64,000 bases of DNA from Dichomitus squalens LYAD-421 SS1 (lineage: Eukaryota; Basidiomycota; Agaricomycetes; Polyporales; Polyporaceae): assembly GCF_000275845.1 (NCBI RefSeq), contig NW_006766899.1, positions 337,326 to 401,325 of the forward strand. Direction: 5' to 3'. The notes below the pieces were generated by a model that was given only the letters and a program-made list of their open reading frames with translations, ran no database searches and was not told the origin of the DNA. Shown here one piece after another: positions 22,201 through 35,857 of the stretch. The position numbers and the translations under genes were made by a program. Every line of letters begins with the position of its first letter. Position 1 is the stretch's first letter.

Positions 22201-25200
22201 TCAATGAGTGTGATGAGGCGCAGTGCGCGCAAGGCTTTGAGAGACCGCGTGATACGACTGAGACCACCGATGAAGATGAGGCCGGTGATAGCGTTGACGA
22301 GGATTCCAGCAAGGATGAAAAAGTCAAGGATGTTCCAGATACTCCGGACATAGGCGTTTGGCGTGAACAGGAACCCGTCCGCAATGACTTTGATGATGAA
22401 CTCCAAGAGCAGGACGATCGCGAAAGAGCCTTCTGCAATGTCAAACCACGTTCCTCGGAAGAGACCGTGTTCGGCGTAGAAATCGCGACGATACAGAGGA
22501 GTTGCGATGCTCTCGACGACGATCCCGCCAATGACGGTGAGGAGGAGCAATAGTTGGAAGATCGGATGGGCGATTGGCGAATGTGGGGTACCGAAAATAC
22601 GATCTCCACCGGCTGGAGCAACGAGCTTCTGGCACGTCTTGCGTAGCCAGTTCTTCTGTGAGAAGATCCAGAAAGTCTTGTCGTATGTGGGATGATCGCG
22701 GATGAAGTCGGCTTTCTGAGCACGTCGCTCGTACAAAGCGTCGTTCAGTTCTTCCACGTCCACAGCATCGTTGTTCAATGCTGCCAAAACCTCCCTGTCA
22801 CAGACTCAGATGACACTCATACTTGTGCAATGGAAACACTCACAGATGCCTCTCGGTTTCTTCGTCCACCGGGTCCGACGCTACCACAGAGTCACGGCGA
22901 GCATTCCTTAGAGTCGTGAGAGGGACATCTCCAGCTGTTATGTCGCCCGCGAATAAGCGCTGAAGCCGCCTTAGCGTCGACTTCGCGGAGTAGGACCGTG
23001 CCGTGCCTCCCCGCCTAGTAGATTGATCCTACAAAAAGCACACTCAGGTCCGACAAGACGGTTCACAAGGAGGAGCTGGCGCACCACAATGGAGTTGTCT
23101 CGCTTAGGGAGGCTATAATCCTGGACCAGCGCCTTCTGCATCGGCAACACGAGGTTGGACGGAAGTTCGACTTCAATGGCTTTCGGCTGCGCCTTGAGCC
23201 AACGGTACGGATTGAGCTTGCGGATCCAAGCCGCGCGAGCCTGCTGCGGCCGGTGAGAAGCCCAATAGTGGGATGCCTGCCTACTGCGCTTGGACTCCTC
23301 AGCAACATCGAAGTTCTCGTTGATGACGGCGATGAACATCTGAAGCACGATATCTGTCTTGGCATTCAGTACGAGGCCTACAAGCCCCATAAACGCGGCG
23401 CGAAGACTCACAGTTTGCGAAGAACATCCATCCGGCGATGAATAGGACGACCACCGCTGACTGGCGGAGCGGGACTTCGGGCACTGCAGCCGTATATAAG
23501 ACGTCTGTCCAGTTCTCGGACGAGAAGACCTGGTAGATAGCCAGGAACGTGTTGTACAGCGTGCCAAAGTCGATGAGGTTGCCCTGCTTGACGTCCCCGC
23601 TAACCAGCTGCACAGCAAAGAGCGCCGCAAGCAGGTTGATTTCGATCAAGAACAGAGACATGTTCGCCAAACCGTACATGTTCCCGAATACGGCAAGCTA
23701 GGGGGTGGCAGACGTCAATTTGAGCCCGACTTCGGAAATCAGTTAGACGTAAGGGTACGAACCAGCAGCGGCTTCATCCTGGGAATTTCGAGAATGACGC
23801 GGTAAAACCGCATAAGCTGGAGGATCGTGAGCCAGGGGTAGACGCTAGATTCGTGGATGGCAGGAATCTGGATGACACTCGACCCTATCGCGAGAATTAG
23901 GTCGAGCACGTTCTGTCCTCGGAAGAAGAACTTCCGCCAGTCAGGTAGGTACGCTAGCACTCTGATCACAATCTCCACGTCGAACATGATCGTGAGTGCG
24001 AGCTCGCCCTTGTCCAGGATCTCAGCGTGAAGCGCCGACATGTCCACAGTACGCGTCGCCTGCAGAATCACGGAGGCAAGAGCGAAGCCCACCCAGCACC
24101 AGCGGATGTTCTCATAGATGTCTCGAACCCAATTCCGCCCAGCGACCCGCCTTCCATCGACCATCGACCATCCTTCCTCGTTTTCATCCACCATAGGGCC
24201 CAGACTATGAGTAAATCGTGTTAGAACCAACCTATAGTTAGCATGAGAAGTTCGAGCAGGACGCACGGTGCAGCTCCGAACGCGCTCTTCTTGGTGTCCG
24301 AGCGAATGGCCGAGAACGTGTTGGTTATGACCGCAACGAACAGGTTGATCAACCAAAAATTGAGGACAATGATGCAGACGATGTAAAAGAAGCAAGACAC
24401 GAAGAACTCGGCATCCATCATCTGGTACATCATCCCGGACCACTACAACGTGCGTGAGCTGCCGTGCTGTCAAACATGGGAATGAATATCGCTCACCCCG
24501 TTCGCGGACGACACAATCACGACCTGAAGCGCGGCATAGTAGATCACATCGAAACTCTCCATATTCGCCTCGGGATTGTCGTTGTTCTCCTGAGGGCGCA
24601 GTCCATATCAACACTACGTACGGGCACGTTGCTGGACGGGTTTGCCTACCATGCATATCTGTCCGAGAGGGCATATGTAGCCTTTGACAGAACCATGCTC
24701 GCCATCGGCGTTGAGGTAGCCAACGGCTTGAAGAGTGACATTGTCGATGTGACCGCCGCAGTTCTGTGAGAGAGGATAGTCAACCCCGTCCACAAACAAA
24801 TGGCAGGTGCGGCGAAAGGAGCCCTTGAACGACTGGATGCCGATAATGCTACGAATGGATCAATTGAAGGCTTATGACCTTGAAGGGCAGAGACTTACGA
24901 AAACAAAATCATGGCGAACAAGACGAAATATGCTACGCTGGCCAGTAATGGCCGCGCCGTCTTCAGCGAACGCATGATGGTCTGTAGACATTGTCAACAA
25001 CATGCCCCGCTAGCGAGAGGGTGATTACCCACGGTAGTACCGGAAGTGATAGCCAATAGCCTAGCGCACCGGAGCACGCTCATGGCGCGAAACAATCCAA
25101 TGTGGTACTTGCTGTGCTCCACGCCGGCGGACGATAGAGCAAAAGTGATCCAAAAACTGAGTATGGCGACGAAGTCTATTCTGGTCCAGCTGTGCCGAAG

Positions 25201-26852
25201 GAAGGGAAGATTGCGTTGCGTCTGATTCCTGGAGTCCTCGACGCTCAGTCGAAAGGGCAGCGCGAGGGTATCGCTGGGGTTATCGGAACGGAATGCTTTG
25301 GATAGGAATGTGGGCTCGGAGGGATTGCGAATATGCGCGTGGATGTTCTGCGCCTCGTTCAGTGCCTTTTCCATCATGGGCGATTTGGACTGGACGGTGT
25401 CCGAGCGGGCCCTGGATGTTGACGACTTCCCATTGTCCGCAGCCATTGGGGTCGTCACGGAGTGGTGGAGAACGAATGGTCGAGCGAGGTTTCGTCGGAG
25501 GTTGGAGAGACGTTGGGTAATAGTCTGTCCGCGGTGTAGTTGTGAGGTCGAGTGGGTCGTGTTAACAGACGGCGTACGAGCGAGATTAAAGCTGCCCTCT
25601 GCAGCAGTGTTCGGGGGTCGAGTAATGTCCGGGTATGCCGAGAACGGGGACTGAAAGAGCGTGGAGACGGAGATTTCCGGGTCTAACAGAAAGCCAGATA
25701 CACACATTCGAGCGAAAGCTTCCAGGGTAAACAAGCAGAATAATACGAATAGCACGTAGTCTTCCCAAGAGTGGAAGTAGCCAGTGACGGGAGGAGGTCG
25801 AGCATCGTCTGGCCAGTCGGCCGGTAGAGCGTGGGGAATGGAGGCTTGGATGAAGAGGACGACAGCGTTCAAGATGATTAACAGCAGTATTACTGGCTCT
25901 GTCCATCTAGTGGTAGCGGCCGACCGTTGCAACGTGAGGTTGGAGGTCCAAAGCTTGTAAGTACAGGCAATCAAAACGGGCGGAATGATATCAGCACTCA
26001 CGGGTATGTAAGGAACTTGTACATCGCAAGCCGTACCCTGCTGCGGGGTCCCAAACAACCCAGAGTACGCCCTCGTATAGGAAGTGCCTTAGACAGATCC
26101 GGTAGCACCTCGTCCTCGTCGGGCAAGTCGTCCTCATCCTTCTCCCTTCGCTCGTCCACGTCGTCCAAGCGTACGTGGTCCTCCAACCCGTACCCTCCGA
26201 AGTTTACGACGCGTAACGAAGCGCGTCTCAGGTTGCGAGACACGGTCTTGAGCGTCGTTCCCGTCTTCTTCAGCGGAGAAGTGCTGTATCGAACTGTCCT
26301 GCGCCGTGCCCCTCGCGACGCGCCTGACGCACCTGATTGTTCTGGATCCACGCTGTGGCTCATGCCCCATTCGCTGCCTGCGCCGTCACGGGACATGTTA
26401 GATGTGAGGTGAGCCTCGTCGTCGTCGCGAGTGCTGTCCGTGGTGTCGCCGGATTCTCGAAAGTGAGAGGAGATAAGAGAAGCCGATGACTGGCCCGGCT
26501 GAGGGTGCGAGTAGATCGCGCCGGTGTCCTGGTAGCGCATTCCGCCTGTACGATATGAATGTGTGTGGAACGGTGCTTCATCCTCCGTGGGTGAAAAGAA
26601 CGGGTCTTCGGACGACCACGCCGAGTGCGAGGGACCTGCTATTGGTCCAGGTGGTGTATTTTTGGGCTGCACGTTGAAACGCAAGGGATCTTGGATGACG
26701 TTAGAGCCGCCCCAGCTAGTCCGGCGACGGGCAAGACTGTCGGCAGAGAGAGGTGTTGTCGGACGAGAGTTGACTAGCCCAGCAGGAGTCCCGGTGAAAT
26801 CTACAGCGGAAGAGGAAGAGCGATGCAAGACAGAAGGCTGGCTAGCGTCCAT
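19238..26852 (-). CDS. CCH1: Cch1-type calcium channel alpha subunit
   Basis: Large four-domain plasma-membrane cation channel of the fungal high-affinity calcium uptake system, normally partnered by Mid1. It runs 7.6 kb with many introns and about 2,000 residues, as expected. Order: long polar N-terminus (about 26852-26050); repeat I (about 26000-24230); repeat II (about 24190-23280); a II-III linker; repeat III (about 22690-21640); repeat IV (about 21540-20500). After this come an EF-hand-like/IQ region ([17 protein letters not shown]) and a tail ending EAAEEEGDL. Pore loops read SSANGWSGMMY (I), [10 protein letters not shown] (II), SLEGWVDVM (III) and [12 protein letters not shown] (IV), so the filter is N-E-E-E. 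The voltage helix of repeat III keeps several basic residues ([12 protein letters not shown]), whereas the repeat IV helix has few. Exon borders were not all fixed, and the N-terminal start is the first ATG of the open frame. Confidence 0.92.
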
Positions 26853-27193
26853 GCAGTTGGAACGGGAAGAATTATACGAGCTCGCTGTACATGACGGCGG
26901 CGACGGGTCGATGAGCGTTGCTACCTTGTACGGGAACAGCGCCCAAAGTTGTCAGACTCCGCCGATCTGATTTTAAAATGCTGCGCAGAGGATGGTCAAT
27001 CTTCAATCACAGCTGGTCGAACATGTAGCGGAGTCTGTATCTAAGTGTGGGGCACATTGGCCGCCCACGCTCGCGGCAAGCTCGCGCCTTGACCTTTCTC
27101 GTCGATCTTAGCGAGCGCATACACTCTTCTCATCATATCTGGGCGTGGAAAGATAGACGGAAATTACTGTCCGTGAAAGACCGAGACCGCAGC
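26853..27193. other. divergent upstream region of CCH1 and DMT gene 1
   Basis: A 341-base region between head-to-head genes. The reading frame of the DMT gene stays open upstream to 27047, so a longer N-terminus cannot be excluded. No clear motif is seen. Confidence 0.4.
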
Positions 27194-29177
27194 ATGCCGT
27201 CGACGAGCAGGATGCCCTATGCAGCAAACACCCCGGACCGATCGGCATTCGATGTGTCAATCCCCCTCTCTCCCCAAGTCTCCTATATACCGGCACCCAC
27301 AACCTCGGACACCGCAGATCCGACGTCATCGTATGTGCGAATACTGCGTGAAGCTTCCAGGTACAAGAGGCGTGCCCGCGAGGTCTTTGAGAGCAACATA
27401 GGCTTGCTACTCGTCGCTTCCGCCCAACTGTTCTTCTCTTTGATGAACGTGGGGGTGAAGCAGCTGAATAGCCTCGACCCACCTGTGCCCGCGGTTGAGG
27501 TGAGCCACCAATCACAGTAGTTGAGCAGAGGCAACAGGGCGCAATGCTCATGCACATGTTGCTCACCAGCTGATCTTCGTGCGAATGGTACGTCACCCAC
27601 GCTTGAACATGGTACTTCCCGGTACCAGCCATCGTGAGCCATGTGAAGTATCACACTTCAGCCAAGGGCCGTTACTGATTTCCAAGATGGCAGGCTATCA
27701 CTTGGGTGTGTTGTGTGTCATACATGTGGGTGTACCCGCAACAATTTCATGTTTAGGCGTGCTCTGACAATTTTACAGGCACATCATGAAGGTTCCGGAC
27801 CCATTCTTTGGTCCGAAGGGTATTCGATGGTTTCTGGTTCAGCGCGGGCTCTTTGGGTGCGTCATTGACTATGCTTGATGAAATATAGCTGCTGGCAATC
27901 GGCACCGTGCTGACTATTACTTGGTTGCAGCTTCATGGGCATTTTCGGCCTGTACTACTCGCTTCAATACCTGTCGCTTTCGGATGCCACAGTCCTGCAG
28001 TTCTTATCTCCTATATTCACCGCAGTTGCGGGAGCTATCTTCCTGCACGAGACGTTCTCGTATCGTGAATTGTTGGCCGGACGTGCGCGCGACCAATATC
28101 CTACTCGCACCTGTACTAATCAACTTTATCATAGTGACCAGCCTAGTAGGGGTAGTTCTCATCGCACGTCCACACTTTCTGTTTGGTGCGACCCCGAATG
28201 AAGCGCCAACACTTCCTGATGACCTAATGAAGCGGGTTCCGGATGCCCAAGTCACTCCTGCACAGCGTCTTTTGGCGGTTGGGTATGAAATACCCTCAAT
28301 CTAGTCATTTCCTTCCATGTCTGATTTGTCGCTCTAGCATTGCATTGTTCGGTGCGGTCGGCGCGGCGGGAGCTTGTCAGTGACCCTTTCGTTCCCTTGC
28401 AGCGGACTGCTCATAGACTGGCCATAGACACGACCATCCGTCTCATCGGAAAACGCGCGCACGCGCTACACAACCTGGTTGCGTACTCCATGCTGTGTAT
28501 GATCGTCACCTCCATGGCGTGCGTCTCCCTGTACTATGACCTGCGCGTTGCTCATGTTCACCCTCCTCGACCAGGATGATAGCACTCAGGATCCCTGTCG
28601 TTGTCCCCATGAGATGGGATTGGCTCCTGATGCTTTGTTTCATAGGGCTTGCAGGATTCAGTGGCCAGGCATGTCTCCCTCACAATCACGACGTCAACGT
28701 TCTGACCCGTAGCAGGTATTGCTCACCATGGGCCTTCAACGCGAGACGGCCGGACGAGGATCCATCGCGGTATATGGACAGGGGAGTGAATCGGCATCTA
28801 CGTACATGTTGGTGCGCTGACCTGAGAGGAGCGTAGATTGTCTTCGCGACGCTGTTCGAGCGTATCTTCCTCCACACCACCCCGTCCCCATTGTCCATAC
28901 TCGGAACTGTCATAATCGTCGGCTCCGCGCTCTACGTTGTGGTGCGTCCTCCGTTCGCTCTCTGTCACTGACGACTGAGGCATTCCATCGGGCTCTCCAG
29001 CTCACCAAGAAAACAACACCTGAAGACGGCGCGCGTCCCACAACGTCAGATGACCCGTCCGTCGAGGAAGGCCTACTCGCAAGCCATGACACCGACGAGC
29101 CTGAAGGCGACACGATTCAGAGCCAGACGATTGTTCTCGCTGACAACCAACAGCTGAAGACGAAGGTCTTGAGCTAA
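27194..29177 (+). CDS. DMT-superfamily transporter (EamA-type), copy 1
   Basis: Membrane transporter with about ten helices in two EamA repeats, of the SLC35G/DUF6 kind. Several exons join: a polar N-terminus (MPSTSRMPYAANTPDRS), helix 1 with SNIGLLLVASAQLFFSLMN, VKQLNSLDPPVPAVE, VPDPFFGPKGIRWFLVQRG, FGLYYSLQYLSLSDATVLQF, LSPIFTAVAGAIFLHETFS, VGVVLIARPHFLFG, a polar central loop, MRWDWLLMLCFIGLAGFSGQ, GLQRETAGRGSIAVYGQIVF and LSILGTVIIVGSALYVVLTK. It ends in a polar tail, TKVLS. Substrate unknown; relatives are annotated as drug/metabolite or nucleotide-sugar-like carriers without firm evidence. It is paralogous to the gene at 39094-40989 and lies tail to tail with a DUF6534 gene. The start at 27194 is chosen because it begins the fungal-typical polar leader. 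Confidence 0.88.
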
Positions 29178-29454
29178 CGAGCCGTTGAGCAACGCCCGAC
29201 CTATTGACGCAACCTCTCACACCTCTTGTTATATCCAATCAAATGTACCTTTCGCATTTAGTTGCTCCGCTCTGCTTGATATGTAGAACTTGCATTGTTG
29301 CATCAGATAGCTGTTGTAGAGATCCCCCGTATACCATTAGCCAATTTGGTGTTATATGAATCCATAACTCGTGGTGATGATGGCAAGTCCCACAACACAA
29401 GGTACATACTAGTAAGGATGCTTAGTTCTCGTCGGACAGGCGGTGTCCAAGCGA

Positions 29455-31754
29455 CTACAAGCCACTCGCTCCTATTTTCTCGTCCTCCTTGGCCACGGGG
29501 TCCATGTCCTCGATGCATGCAGCTCCTGAATCTTCGTCACAATACTTCATATCGACCTCCGTCGTGATACTGATGTCAATCACGAATGGCGTGGGATGAC
29601 TAGGACGGCGCTGAATGTGTGAGCAAACGCCTTGTTGTAAGCTACGCGGAAATGCACCCACTAAACTGGTCGGTTAACTGACCTCAGGTAGGTAGCTTGG
29701 GGATCCCGATGATGTCGCAGCGTACGAAGCGATCACTGTAGTCCTCTTGCACAGCCATCCAAGAGAGCCTCCAGTATCGTCGGTGAAGTTTTCCACACCA
29801 TGATTTGTAGCCTGGGTGTCTGCGTCATTATTGCTGCGAGCATTTATGCTACAGGAAGACAAGAGGATCAGCCTTGGCCGAGGGTGCTTCAGACCGATCT
29901 TACATTGCCAATAGCATGTTCGTGTAGACTGCTCAAACGAGGTGTGTTGAGACGCTTTCTTCGTCATAGCAAGAAGTCAACTATCTCCACATACTCTTAG
30001 TAGCTGCGATGTCGATAGCAGTGAAAATTTGACTTTTCGGCAGTACGAAAGTCTACTACGTAGTCAACAATCTGTCTGAACTGAGCTATACCAGAAACTA
30101 CTCACGACAATCAAAGAAACCAACGCCATCATGCTGCAAAGCAGAGCTCAGTCTATCATTAAACGAGATTGGAGTTGCGTCGTTCCTACAAGATCAAAAT
30201 GCCTATGATATAGGCGAGCTCAGCCAAAGGCATAGGGACGCGATGGAAGGAACTAACCACCGTGGATCGTATATAGTACGAGGAGCCGTATCACAGACCC
30301 TGTTCTGAAAGCGTACGGATGTTCAGCTTCCTTGATTGGGCGGATTCGCATAACGACTAACTTCTGGAAGCCCGTCCGTTGGCTCAATAAGCGGTAGCTG
30401 AAGGCGACTGCTAATATGACATTAGCCGCTACAGCTAGGGCAGAGTGGGTGCAATTCAACAGCTGCATGTGGCAGTGAGCGAGAGGGCCAATTTCACGTG
30501 TATCAGGAGTGGAGTAAGCACTCACGCGGATGGCAAACGTGTCGTGATCCGCAGGCCAGAGGTAACTGCATTCACAATCAGTCCTGGCATATCTCCACCG
30601 ACTTTCACTAAGATCCTCACAGTAGGACCGTGGCAGCTAGTCCAATCAAGATCAATAAGAGTTTTGAAGTACTGGAACCAAACGTTCGCTTACCTGTCAC
30701 TAAGGCTACCTCACCAAACGGCGTTAGATGTAGGCCAAACCCGAAAAAAATACTTCACCGAATTGTCCCAGAGAAAGTACCAGCTGTATAATTGTTAGAA
30801 CCGCCAGAGCGAAGCTGAAGAGCGCCATGGCACTAACCGCGGGAAAAACTATTGACCAGCCATGTCTCGTCCAGACTGATTGTACGATGAACCCTCGTAT
30901 TGTCAAACAAGATCTGCAAATGTACTCACAATGGAGAACATAACGAGAAAGGAAGCTTTTGCGAAACATCAGAAATGAGTTATACGAAATTCTGGTGGCT
31001 GTACCTCTGGCATAAGACAATGATCAAACCCTATGTACGCCAGGTCAGAGCCAACAAACAGAGAGAATGAATCGCATGCGCACCGTAAATATCCCGAGCA
31101 TCTACGGAGACGGAACGTCAGTATTCATTTGAGATAGGAAGGGTTGTACACGGATCTCACGTTGCCAGACCTACCAGACAATCAGTATGACGGAGAAGGT
31201 GTTTGACAGATAGCTCACCAGACTCGCCCAGTCAGTATACCGGTGTGGCTGTGGCTCTCCATCAGGAAGTGGTAGCTTGTGTAGTAAGCCGATGTCACTT
31301 CGAAGCAACTCGCAGATTAACAAACATGACAAACCACATATGCATGCAGAAGACACTGTGGAGCGTCTCCATAATCCTGCACCGTGTCATGCCTTTACCA
31401 GATGTTCATGATTGTGCAGGAACATACATGATCGACGACACCTGCAGAGCCAACCATATTGAGGCTAATCCCAGTGAGGCATCGAAGATCCTTACCCAAC
31501 CCCGCAGCAGCTTTGTATCGGTCCCGAAAATGAAGTAGCGCCACGCTTGATGTGCAGCAATGCCAAACAGCCTATATTCAGGTCAGTGTGCTACTAATAC
31601 TGTGTATGTACGAGTCAACGGTCACGTACACGAGGCCAAGGAACGTGCCGATAAGGAGGGCTCCGATGGTGGTCTCAAGTGGCTGGCCGTCGGGAATAGG
31701 ACCGCTCGAGGGGTTCATGCAGGGAGAAGCGGAGGAATTCAGCAGGAGAGCCAT
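29455..31754 (-). CDS. DUF6534 multi-pass membrane protein, copy 1
   Basis: Member of the basidiomycete seven-helix DUF6534 family; function unknown. It is split into many short exons. Exon 1 (from 31754) codes a polar leader ending LETTIGALLIGTFLGLV. The next codes FGIAAHQAWRYFIFG and LLRGW, then IFDASLGLASIWLALQV. Later segments are ETLHSVFCMHMWFV, WSIVFPAVSAMALFSFALAV followed by LTIIQLVLSLGQFGEV, HSALAVAANVILAVAFSYRL, LLSQRTGFQK and SVIRLLVLYTIHGG, which matches the family's conserved RTGF..TDSLI..L..YTINTG block. It ends in a Glu/Asp-rich tail (KEDEKIGASGL). The order of segments and helix spacing fit the gene at 42689-44987. Not every exon border could be fixed, and short exons in 29700-30250 are uncertain. 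Confidence 0.75.
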
Positions 31755-32591
31755 GACAGTAGGAAGATTCACTTGTAGAGCACTCGGTCCACACGGCTAC
31801 CTTATGAGGGGATGGGGAAGCCTCGACAGGCAAGATTAGGAGAATTGATTGTCGCAGAAGATGCTTGCCCTTATATGCTGGACCGTACCCGGATCCCGCA
31901 TGAACTGAGGACAGTCCGAGTTACACTAGTCTGCCAAGGACCATCAGACATAATCGGATTTTGGGGAGGACTCAATGTCTTTCGATACCTAAGCGAATAG
32001 GGTATCGACCTATCTGTGACTGTAGGCGGAATATGAGTGGCTGGCATCCTATGCATCTGTCGCTTATCACACCAGCAGCAACTCCACTCATAGTATATCG
32101 TGCGAGCGTTCTTGCAGCGCTCGAGTGGTAGCGTTCGGGTACCTGGAATAGAACTTCGGTATCACTAGTGAATGGTTGCATGATCACAATAGGCGGGGAT
32201 CTCACCTGTACGACCCAAAGGACCTTAGCGCCCCTTAGGTGTTTGCATGACGCATAGACGAAGGACTCATCCCAACAAGATGGCGAGGCCGAATTGAAAG
32301 CTACGTGTCATAAGAACTCTGGCTATACCACTACTGATACAGCAAAGACCATCAGTGCATCGCGTCCGTGTTGTGATCGGAACTCGTGAATGCATTCATA
32401 AGCCGTATGCGTCATGTGTAAACATGGTACATCATCGCAAGCAAACGGGGTGGGACATGACATTGGCATAGGGTGGTGAGAAGAAAACAGGTTCGAGAAA
32501 TGGAAAGTGGGACACGACACACACAACTTACGATGCAGCGAGCGTAGAGCATGGACGATAACCATACAAGTTGGCGTGACACAGCGTCCGC
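31755..32591. other. intergenic region between DUF6534 copy 1 and eIF3a
   Basis: Holds the upstream region of the DUF6534 gene and the 3' side of eIF3a. Frames here are short and unsupported, and no repeat is seen. Confidence 0.45.
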
Positions 32592-35500
32592 TTATGCGGC
32601 CTTGCGAGCCTGGAGACGCGAGCTCCGCCACACTTTCTTCTCCACGGTCTGGAAGCCGTCGCCCTCCTTGGGTGCCTCCTCCCGGGTAGATGCAGGGGAC
32701 GGTGGGGCGGGAGACGCAGACCTGACGGGGGTAGCATCCCCAGCACCGCCCTGTTGCTTAGCCGCATCACGCGCTCGCCACCCTCCTCCAGCACCACCGA
32801 GGGCGCCGGGACGGTACTTGCCTGCGGCAGGGGCTGGACTCTCGGACCTGGGCGGAATTTCGACGCCAGCGCGAGCAGACGGTACACCAGGGCGACGCCA
32901 GACTGACGGCTCCTCGCGAGCAGGGGGGGCGCGAGGGGCTGGGGCCTGAGCACTTTGCGCGGCCTTGCGCTCCGCCTGCCTCCGCAACGCCTCCTCCTCG
33001 CGCTGCTGCTGTCGGCGGGCGGCCTCCAGAGCCTGCTGACGCTCCTCCTCCCGCTGCTTGCGCAGAGCGACGGTACGCTCCTCTTCCTCCCGCTTCTTCT
33101 GCTCTGCGGCCACGCGGGCTGCTTCTTCCTCCGCTGCGATGCGCTCTTCCTCGGCACGACGCTCTGAAGAAGTGGACATGATCAGTAAAAATCGGCGAGA
33201 CAGACATAGAGACCACAGACCTTCTTCCAAGCGCCTTTCCTCCTCCTCCTGTTCCCGACGTATCCTCTCCTCCTCTTCGAGGCGCTGGCGCTCTTCCTCG
33301 CGTGCCTTCAACACTGCCGCGCGGCGCTTCGTCTTCTCCTCTTCCATCTTCTTTTGCGCAAGCTCCTTCTTCTTCGCGAACTCCTCCCCGCGGCGGGCAG
33401 CGATGGTCTCCTTCATCTGCTCGTAGTCGCTCAGCATACGCGTCAGCCGCTTCTTCGTTTCCACGTCTTGCAAGTGCGCCTGCCGGTGGGCCTCCAGCCG
33501 GGCCTTCTGCGAAGCCTCGAACACCGCACGATCGTTCGCCTGCTGAATCTCGTAGTCCTTCGCAAGCAGAGGCCGCTCCTCCTTGCGGTAGGCGCGCTCG
33601 ATGTGGTCTAGGCGCTTCGACATCACGCGCATCTTCTCGTTAAGCTCCTTCTTCTCCTTCTCGAGCTGCTCAACCTGGAGACGCATGAGGTTGTCCGTGT
33701 TGAGGCTCTCCAATTCCTAGATGCGTCGTATTAGCACCGCGACCATTTCGACCAGTAAGAAGGCAACGTACGTTGATGTCCACCTTGAGCGTCCCCTTCT
33801 CCTTCAGGCTCTGCGCAAGCTTCTTCGCCTCCTCGACACGGATGCTCTCGATCTCGCGTCGCGCCCGCTCGACCTCCTTGTTCCGCAGCTCCTGCGCCGC
33901 CTTGCGCGCCTCCTCCTCCTGTTGCTTGCGCATGATCTCCGCACGCCGGCTCGCCTGCTCCTTCTCCTTCCGCACCGACAACTCGGAGAGGAGCTCGCGA
34001 CGGCGGGCCACGAGCGCACGGCGGATCTGTAGGGCTTTGCGCTCCGCCTCGGCGGCTGCAACGAGAGCCGCGAACTTTGCCTGCTGCTGCTCCTCGGTTG
34101 GCTGAATGGAAGGCTCAATCGCGGCAAGAGAATTGTGGAGCGTGGCAGCAATGGTGCCGAGACGAGTACGAACAAACTCGGAAGTTGAGGGCTGCACGGC
34201 ACCCAGGGCTGCAGCAGAAGTTGACGAACTCGGGTCCTCGACCGCCGCGAAGGCGCTGTCCACGAATGTGATGCTGCCGTCGGCATGATCGACACGGATG
34301 TTTAATTCGCCACGACGCGCACAGCGCATCACGTATGCCTCGATCTGCTCGTCGTCGTAAGTGCCCTCGGCAGCGATGTCCCGCAAGGGAACAACGAGCT
34401 CGAGCAAATTGCTAATCTTGATGGTGCTGTACACTTGAGAGAGCTGAGAAAGAAGACGCGACAGCACAGCATGTTGAAGGAGAGGGACATAGTGAGCGTA
34501 AACGGTATCGGACGCAAGAGACTTGAGGAGCGGGGTGACGGAGGAGGAGAGCGTGAGAGGATCGAAGGTCACCTCCAGGACATTGTACAGCGACTTGACC
34601 GTAGTGGGAGAGAGCTTGAGCGCGTTACGCGACAACTATTGCGACAAAGTCAGGGACTATGCGTTGCAGACAAAATACTATGCATGAAAGACTCACAGCT
34701 TCACGCAGCAGGCTGGTACGAGTGGGCGTCCGAGTAAGACCGAGCAAGGCGCTCAGGCGAGCATTCTTTCCCTTGGTCTCCTCAGCGCCTTCTTCCCCTT
34801 GGATTCCAACGGGAACAGCGAGGGCGCTGACGAGGACCTGTCCGGCTAACCGGCTGAGCTCTTCCTCAGACTTGCCGCCCATTGCCGTCACGACAGCATA
34901 GTAACGACCCCAAGCCGCAGCGTGGTAGAGCGCATTGCCACTCATTAGGAAAATCTTCGTCAGCTTCTCGTAGTAATTAGCCATCATCGCCGGACGAGGA
35001 GCTTTCTTCGCCATGGTGAGGAGGTTATGAACATCCTCGACCGAGCGGAATGCTTCCTGCCAGAGCTCGAGCTCGACGGAGGTATTCAGTTGTGCGAAGC
35101 GGGTGTCGAGGTGGTGCTGAAGGGTATCGGGGTCCGACAGGTTGATGGAATGTGGCTGGTGTGCGTACTTGGCTACATTAGAGAGGTGCAAACGGAGGGT
35201 CTCGCACAGACGGCGGAACTCGACCTTCCGCTGGTGCTTCAAGCAGAACTTGAAGGCTTGCTGGGCGATTTGCTACACACACGATCTCGTTACGTCATGT
35301 CCAGAAATGTAGAATCAAGGGTAACGAACCTGGTAGATGGCCTCGAGCCTCGCGTTGTTTTTCAGCGTCTCCAGAGCAGTCCGGTAGCTCTCCCACAGGA
35401 ACTTGAGCCAAGGAGTGACGAGGGCCCTGTCGGTTCTGTCCTTGGTCTGATCTCCACTGACGGCGCCGAGGAGAATGCTCTCCGGGGTTTCGCTGGCCTC

Positions 35501-35857
35501 GAGATCGTCTACGTCGAGAGCAACTGCCTTGTCTGCCTTTTCCTGTGCCTCCTGCACCTTCGCATCGGAGAGCTGAATGAAGCGGTTCACGACCACTTCG
35601 ATCGACGCCACGCTGGAGTTTTGGGCGATGTTCTTGTATTGCATGAGACCCTCCTTCGCAGTCCGGCCCTTTCGCAGTTCAACACAGAGTTCGATGAATC
35701 GGAGCATTATGGGTTCCAAGGAGGCCAGAGGAGTAGAGCGGAATCGCTTGGATGAGAACATTTCGGTGAGGGATTGGAGTGCAGCATGGTTCTGTCCGAC
35801 GGAGACGAGTCCCTCGGCTTGTTTAAGAACCGTCTCGGGCTTTGTAAAGGGCGCCAT
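32592..35857 (-). CDS. TIF32: translation initiation factor eIF3 subunit a
   Basis: Largest scaffold subunit of eIF3, which binds the 40S ribosome and recruits the initiator tRNA complex and mRNA. Several exons on the minus strand join to roughly 1,000 residues. The N-terminus ([20 protein letters not shown], then [19 protein letters not shown]) and [19 protein letters not shown] are classic eIF3a. A PCI domain follows ([10 protein letters not shown] through [18 protein letters not shown]). The C-terminal half is a very long charged coiled coil rich in Glu, Arg, Ala and Gln ([20 protein letters not shown] and onward), as in all eIF3a. The tail has [20 protein letters not shown] and ends [13 protein letters not shown]. 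It lies head to head with BUD32, 529 bases apart. Start at 35857. Confidence 0.96.
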
